From Arachis hypogaea (Eukaryota; Streptophyta; Magnoliopsida; Fabales; Fabaceae), in contig NC_092038.1 in NCBI RefSeq assembly GCF_003086295.3, forward strand, positions 134,472,737 to 134,536,736: DNA of 64,000 nt, read 5' to 3'. The translations under genes and the position numbers were made by a program. Below are positions 57,134 through 64,000 of the stretch, piece by piece. Each line of letters starts with the position of its first letter. The stretch's first letter is position 1. The notes beneath the pieces were generated by a model. The model did no database searches. It was given only the letters and a program-made list of their open reading frames with translations, and had not been told where the DNA came from.

Positions 57134-60100
57134 ATGAGCATGTCCACAACCCTCACTTTGGAACCACTCTTCGGCTTCAACACACGCAGAGGCATCCCCA
57201 TTTCCATTATTCACCGCTCTTCCAAGCCCAAGACATTGTTGTTCCCTCCACCTTCTTCTCTCTCTTCTTCCACCATCATCAAGAGTTCCTCTTGGTCTTG
57301 GTCGGTATCCCACAGGCTCCACGCTCCAAAGTTTGAAGCTTTTGCCGCGAACACTGATACCCTCGAGCCCCTTCAATCATCTGATGTATTATTCAGCAAG
57401 ATTTTCCCCATCAACAGAACTGAATTGGTCTCTCTCCTCTCTATTTTCCTCTTTTTTTATTTATTTTTTAATTCTCTTATATTGCTTGCTTTATGGAGCA
57501 AGTTATGGAATACCTAGAAAAAAAATTGTTTTTTATGTGGAAACTGAGAAGAAGTAAAGGGTATCGTTAGAATTTAGAGTTGTTCTGTGATTTTTTTTTT
57601 CCCCTCAAAAAAGTTGAAGGGGGGGGGGTGAATCTTTGGATCAGCTCAATCAGCTTTTATTGCTGTTGGTTATTATTTGCTTTTCGTTTTCTTTTGGTTT
57701 CGTTTGATTTTCTGACCAATCAAACAGATTGGTAATAGTGTAGTAGTATATAATAAGTTGTATGTTGCACTTTTTCAAAAAGTAGTAAACCTAATATGAA
57801 AGACAGTATTTTTTTATTTTCCCATCTTTAATTTGTTTAATTCTTATTGTGTTGTTATACAATAAAATTTGGTCTTTGGCATTGATGAATTGTTGTCTTA
57901 CTTGAAATGGAATCTACAGTTGGAGGGACAAATCTTTGTTAGATTGGATCAGGGCAAAGACTTAAGAAATTGGGAGCTAACTGTGGGTTGCAATCTACCT
58001 GGGAAATGGGTTCTTCACTGGGGAGTTTCCCGCTTAGATGATGTTGGAAGGTAACATCAATGCTAAACTAAGTGTTATTGGTTTTTCTTCAACTCTTGTT
58101 TTGTTTGAAATTCTTGATGATTGTACTTTCTTTAAGTTCTGTTGTTATTGATCCAATTAAGATAGACGATTGGATCTAAAAGATTGATTATGCAGTGAAT
58201 GGGATCAGCCTCCTCGTGATATGATACCCCCAGGATCTGTTCCTATAAAGGTATACAAAGTTTTCTTGTTTTTCTCATGATTTTACAAAGTTTTCTTGTT
58301 TTTCTCATGATTTCACACATGGCACTTGATCATTATTGGGATGCAAAGTTTGACTGTAAAGTAAAAAATTTCAGGACTATGCAATTGAGACACCTTTGAA
58401 GAAATCAACGTCATCTTCTGAAGGAGATAATTTTCATGAGGTCAAGATTGATCTTACATCCAACAGTGAAATCTCCGCAATTAATTTTGTTCTCAAGGTT
58501 TGTTTTGTAGCAAGTTGTTGTTTGGGATTTAATTTATTCATGTTGGATTTGTGATTGATCTATGGGACTTGACTAAACTTTTCTTTTTGCCTCATTTTAT
58601 TATGTTTTTGTGTGGTCCTGTCGACCCAGGATGAGGAAACTGGTGCTTGGTTTCAACACAAAGGAAGAGATTTCAAGGTTCCTCTAGTCAGCTACCTGAA
58701 GGAGGATGCTAATATAATTGGACCTAAAAAGGGCTTTAGTTTTTGGCCAGGTACATCAAAATTATTAAGCATTATATTTTTTTTTTCAAATTTTTATTTT
58801 ATTTTATTGCTGCTTCAATATATGTATATGCTGTTTCATCTATTGCTCTGTGTTCCTTTAGTGAGTGTCAACTGTCACATAAATGATAGTACAATGATAC
58901 TTTGTAGGTCATGGTTCTAATAGGTCATCTCTTGTGTATTTAAGTATTTTAAATCAAACACTTTCTCATAAGATGCTTAGATAATGATCAATAGAGTGAA
59001 CAGCCATTGAATTATTGGTGCAACTAAAATACAAAGAAGAAATGTATTTTCAGTTTATATGTAAATGAGTTCTGGAGTATATCCATTTTAGTCTAGGGAA
59101 AGAATAGCAATATGGTTGATCTCTACTTTGTCAAAAGAAAGAAAACTCATTGGATCGTAATATCTCTTGGAAGTTCGAAAAGATCCTTAGTTGGGTTTTA
59201 TATGTATTATTGTGGGTGCTCTTTGTTTTGTGGTTTTGACCTTTTAGCTGTTTCCACACACCATTTTTTGGTAACCTTGATCTAAAAATATGTATCATTC
59301 TTTTCTTCCTCCTAGGGGCCTTGGGGCAGATATCTAACATTCTTCTCAAGTCAGAGGCAGTGCATAGCAACGATCAAGATAACGGCAAGCAATCCAGTGA
59401 GCCAAGAAAAGGAAATAGTCAACTAGAAGGCTTCTATGTAGAGCTGCCAATTACCAAAGAAGTTACTGTCGGCAACTCTATCAGTGTCTCCGTTAAGAAA
59501 TGTGCTGAGACAGCTAACAATCTTTTATATTTAGAAACAGATATACCTGGAGAGGTTCTCCTTCATTGGGGAGTTTGCAAAGATGATTTGAGAAGGTGGG
59601 AAGTTCCACCTGCTCCTCATCCAGCAGAAACAGTAGCATTTAAGAACAGAGCTTTGAGAACTAAATTACAGGTGAATGCCTTGCTGCTTGTGTATCTTTT
59701 CCTTTTTATACGTTAGCACTTGGATCTAGGTTATAAATAAGTTATACCATTAGTGGAGTTCTTGCCTTGAATTATTAGTGAAGATGTTCTGATACTAAAA
59801 TACTTTTATAAGGATTTCGAACTTGATCTTCACCCCAAATCATGTTTTAATTTATATTGCACCTGAGAGTTAAGACTGCAGAATTGTTTGAATATCTTAT
59901 CCAATGATTCACCTCTATACTGTCTTTTTCTCCTCTCTTCAGCTATATGTGGCTTTGTCTTTTTCTGAACTAATCTTGTTTCAATTTTATTTACTGAATA
60001 GTAAGTGCTGCCTAAATAGTAAGCACAATGCAGTAATGTTGTTATTTGCCCTTTCTTTGTGTCGTGTTATATTTACTGGAGTATTCACTTCTGCAGTCAA

Positions 60101-63100
60101 GGGACAGCGGGAAGGGGAATTCAGTAGAAATTCCTGTGGGAGAAGAATTTTCAGGATTTCTTTTTGTTGTTAAGCTAGACGACAATACTTGGTTGAATGA
60201 CAAGGGAAATGACTTTCATATCCCTCTGTCAAGTTCTAGTAACTCACTTACTAGCAAAAAAAAGGATCAATCAGAAGCTGTCCAGAGGGAAGTGACAAGA
60301 GTGGAAAGTCAGGAGGAACCTACCTCTACATTTACCGATGGAATAATCAGTGAAATAAGGCATTTAGTGACAGACATTTCCTCTGAGAAGACTCGAAAAA
60401 CAAAATCCAAAGAAGCACAAGAAAGCATTCTTCAAGAAATTGAAAGACTTGCTGCTGAAGCTTATAGTATTTTTAGGACCAATGTTCCAACTTTCTCAGA
60501 GGAAACCATTGCGGAACCTGAGGCGGTGGCTTCTGTAGAATCAGAGACATTGGTGTCACCTGAGGCACCAAAAATATCCTCAGGGACAGGCACTGGTTAT
60601 GAAATATTATGCCAAGGGTTTAACTGGGAATCTCATAAATCTGGAAGATGGTACATGGAGCTGAAAGAGAAAGCTGCAGAACTATCATCATTTGGTTTTA
60701 CTGTAGTTTGGTTACCACCACCTACGGAGTCTGTGTCCCCTGAAGGATACATGCCAAAGGATTTATATAATTTAAATTCTAGGTAATTGATTAAAATCAT
60801 TCTATTTGCCTAATTATTTTCATAGGTACTGATGTGGTTGTAATGTTGTATTTAAACTTTTATGATTTCTCGATAGATGACCCCTTGTTAGGAAATTGCT
60901 TATCATCGAAAGTGTGTCTTATATTCTGCACTTCAAAAGTATTATTTTATTGATTCAGTTTATTATCTGGGAATCTGGCATTATTCTTTCAATGTGCTGG
61001 AAAAAGGTTTTATAGACATGAAGCACCATTTGCACATTTTCATGGGAAGGAAATTTTGATACAAATTGTTTTTTTATTTAATAGATATGGAAACATTGAT
61101 GAACTGAAGGATGTGGTGAAAAGCTTTCACAGAGCTGGAATCAAAGTACTTGGAGATGTCGTTTTGAATCATCGATGTGCCCACTTTAAGAACCAGAATG
61201 GTATTTGGAACATATTTGGAGGTCGCCTCAACTGGGACGATCGAGCAATTGTTGCTGATGATCCACATTTTCAGGTTTGTTTCTGAGAATTTAAGGCAAA
61301 AAAATTGGTCTGTTTTAATATTATTAGTAATCATCTTAAATCAAGTTGGATAGATCTTTGCCCTTGTTTATACCCAGAAGCAGCATGACTGGTTTTGTTT
61401 ATGAGGTTGAAGATCAATGCCTTTCAGTTAACCCTCTCTCTCTCTCTTCCCGCAACAAAAACCTACCCAAGAAGTCAAGTTTTCTATCCTTAAGACTGAG
61501 GAAATTGATATCTGATGCCATAACATGTAACATAGTTTCATGAACAATGTATTAGGTGTTACACTTTCTGTTTCCTATGAAAGTGGTGTTCATTTGGAAA
61601 CTATAGGTTGAAGAAATTTGTGTGTGTGTGCATGTCTATCAAGATAAACAGACATTTCGTTCTGTGGTAGTGTGCTTAACGTTTTTCACTGCTTTGTGTT
61701 TGAAATTGTATTTTGTTTTATGGTATCAGAGTAACTTTGTTCCAATAGCCTGAATGACAATAGTGGATAGCCATAACTATTTCAGGGTAGACAATCTTCC
61801 TAAAGAATGGTCAATACAAGTGAACTGGTTGCAGTAGAACTTAGAACTGTTTGATAGATGCAAATTTCCAGAAACTTTGTTTAAATTTTATACGTCATAT
61901 TCGAGTTGTTAGCATTTTGTTGAGTGAACAGCCCAAAATGGAACACATAAGTTGTGTTGAAGTTGTTACTGACCTACTTGTTTGGTGGCCTGTTCTCAAA
62001 CCAATAACATATTTCTATTTAGAATAATATCTTAATATTGGTGCTTTCGGTTTATTGAATTTTCGTACTTTATACAAGGTCATGAAATGGATTATGATGA
62101 TGTAGGCAATCCAAATATTTTGAAGTGATTACTTCTGTTGACTGTTCCCTTCACCAATTACTATGTAATTGAATTCTACCCTGAATAGGAGCAAATAACA
62201 TATTTGTTTATACCTATCACAATTGAACATGCTCATATGCACAATGTGAAGATGTACATCTTCGTGTACACAAAGTTTTGTGGTGTAAACAATCTAATGT
62301 GTTGATTGACTTCATGATAAACGAGACAACTTTGATTGAAACATTTGGAAGTGCCTTATAATTGGTAAAGTAGATATGATATGTGTGATTTGTTCTTTTG
62401 AAGTTCTGTCTTTCAAATACTATGATACAAAGTGCTTTATATTTCTGGGAAAATCTAAAAATACATATTGGATATCTTTTCTTGCCAAACAGGGTAGAGG
62501 CAACAAAAGTAGTGGAGATAATTTCCATGCTGCTCCGAACATTGATCATTCACAGGAATTTGTGAGAAAGGATATTAAAGAATGGTTACTTTGGTTGAGG
62601 TTAATATTACTGATCTTAATTTTCAATAGCTTATTACTAGTGCTTAGGACATAATATTGTATCAGATGATGGTATATCCAATAAGTTTGTCAGTAGTGAA
62701 TAGGTTATAATAATATAATATAATAAGATCAGTGGATTTGGAAGCTTAAAATTGCATCTCTAATCTATGGTTTTCATGATTAAATACATTATTATTGTCG
62801 CCATTCCTTCTGTTGCATTGAAGAAGTACAAGAATTGTCTTTCAGGAAAGAAATTGGCTATGATGGGTGGAGGCTTGACTTTGTGAGAGGATTTTGGGGT
62901 GGTTATGTAAAGGATTACCTCGAAGCAAGTGAACCTTACTTTGCTGTTGGAGAGTACTGGGATTCCCTCAGTTATACATATGGCGAGATGGATCATAATC
63001 AAGACGCGCATAGGCAGCGGATCATTGACTGGATCAATGCTACCAATGGTACTGCGGGGGCATTCGATGTTACGACCAAAGGGATCCTTCACTCTGTAAG

Positions 63101-64000
63101 CACTCAATTCGATGGTTTTAAGAACGTTCAAATTCCTCGGGGGATATGCTTTGATAAGTGTTTGTTGGAAATTTTTGCAATGGATTAGTGCAAAGACAGC
63201 GTGGTAGTGTTTCTTTTTCATAATTTTTTCCATGATATTGATAATGTTTCTAGCAAAAAAATCTCAATACTCATCCTGAATAAGCTTGCTGCTCCAATGC
63301 CTGAGATTTTAACTGGTTTCATGTGGGAGAGAATAGTATCATCATTTAATTATGTTTTTTCAGGCAGCAAATATAAATCTTCAAAAAAATTTCTCTACTA
63401 TTGACATAAACAGACTTACCTTAACATTTGCCGATAGTTGACTGGTTTTTGGTCCATATAGGCATTGGATAAATGTGAATATTGGCGATTGTCAGATCAG
63501 AAGGGAAAACCCCCTGGAGTTCTTGGATGGTGGCCGTCTCGTGCTGTTACTTTTATAGAAAATCATGATACTGGCTCTACCCAGGTTCGGACTTCCCTAT
63601 ACAAAATTATCTTGCTGCTTGAATCTGAATATCTGATTGAGCATAGTTCATTTTCCTCTGCTGTGCTTCGTCCGTTGATATGAACATTTCTGCAACTAAC
63701 TAAGATTGGAGTTTATTAAATCAGGCATTTTCCTTTCAATTTCTTTGGATTCTTTATATTTATTTATATATCCACATTTAGATCTGTATACTGTAGCAGT
63801 GTGCAATTATTGACATTTGTAAGTGTTCATTGCACAAACATTTATTATGATAAAGCAAACTTTAGAGGTAACATTTATAACTGAGATTGCTAAAACTATC
63901 AAATATTGCAACACTTCATATTTTCTCTTGAAGGGTCATTGGAGATTTCCAAGCGGAAAAGAGATGCAAGGATATGCATACATCCTTACTCACCCAGGAA
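57134..64000 (+). CDS. AMY3: Plastid alpha-amylase 3 (AMY3), 3' end outside window
   Basis: Twelve exons: 57134-57427, 57920-58050, 58196-58250, 58375-58497, 58630-58750, 59316-59671, 60097-60782, 61085-61274, 62493-62599, 62846-63095, 63462-63584 and 63934 onward; phases agree and give 834 codons. A Ser/Thr/Arg-rich transit peptide (about 1-70) precedes two CBM45 starch-binding modules (KWVLHWGV and EVLLHWGV motifs), a charged helical linker and the GH13 domain from about residue 528. Catalytic residues are present: Asp699 in GWRLDFVRG, Glu724 in AVGEYWD, Asp807 in ENHDTGSTQ. Cys532 (ILCQGFNW) and Cys620 (NHRCAHF) are 88 apart, like the redox-regulating pair Cys499/Cys587 of Arabidopsis AMY3. 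The enzyme degrades leaf starch. About 50 residues lie beyond 64000. Confidence 0.97.

Noticed and set aside
1..64000. tRNA, rRNA, bacterial operon or defence-system signals
   Set aside because: None seen; gene structure is plainly plant nuclear with introns.

Overview
This window is nuclear DNA of a flowering plant: AT-rich intergenic sequence, short GT-AG introns, and single-copy genes whose best matches by eye are eudicot proteins. Several of its repeats (a Mutator-type MITE with a CTTCACGTGAAG core, a MULE carrying a plant-mobile-domain gene, a LINE with a GTT tail) look legume-like. I favour a legume, possibly Arachis, but that is an inference from memory of repeats and not a search result.

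Layout. Positions 1-6892 hold, on the minus strand, a largely uninterrupted endogenous pararetrovirus (family Caulimoviridae) that continues off the left edge. In transcription order it has a virion-associated-like ORF, coat protein, polymerase, transactivator/viroplasmin, an intergenic promoter with a TATA box and as-1-like motifs, a movement protein broken by a frame offset, and a small coiled-coil ORF. Its inner end is a 220-bp fold-back palindrome. Next come three intact host genes: a PBS1-like receptor-like cytoplasmic kinase (PBL34/35 type, 9455-12166, +), a hypersensitive-induced-reaction SPFH protein (14130-15805, +) and a mitochondrial porin VDAC (16650-18668, -).

From 19.2 to 41 kb almost everything is nested transposon. 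A decayed MULE (about 19552-25231) carries a broken plant-mobile-domain gene facing a deleted MUDR transposase, and a hAT element sits inside its left end. A complete Ty1/Copia element (25593-32722, TSD TGTAA) contains a 5'-truncated RTE-type LINE and an unusual series of stem-loops in its leader. An L1-type LINE fragment (about 33330-40800, -) is split by a hAT element (33618-34381) and by a 3.9-kb solo LTR (35786-39702).

From 42.9 kb on there is a hAT element, a 151-bp Mutator-type MITE, a two-domain B3-like gene with a frame break in a T9 run (45929-47759), a 2.1-kb hAT element (47949-50084), an RPA70-like gene that is a pseudogene by three lesions (51070-54264, -), a 234-bp MITE, and the plastid alpha-amylase AMY3 gene (57134 to beyond 64000, +), with catalytic and redox residues intact and only its last part outside the window.

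The host genes are unrelated single genes and form no cluster. The signals least explained by known feature types are the repeated, pairing-conserved hairpins of the Copia leader and the palindromic end of the viral insert.
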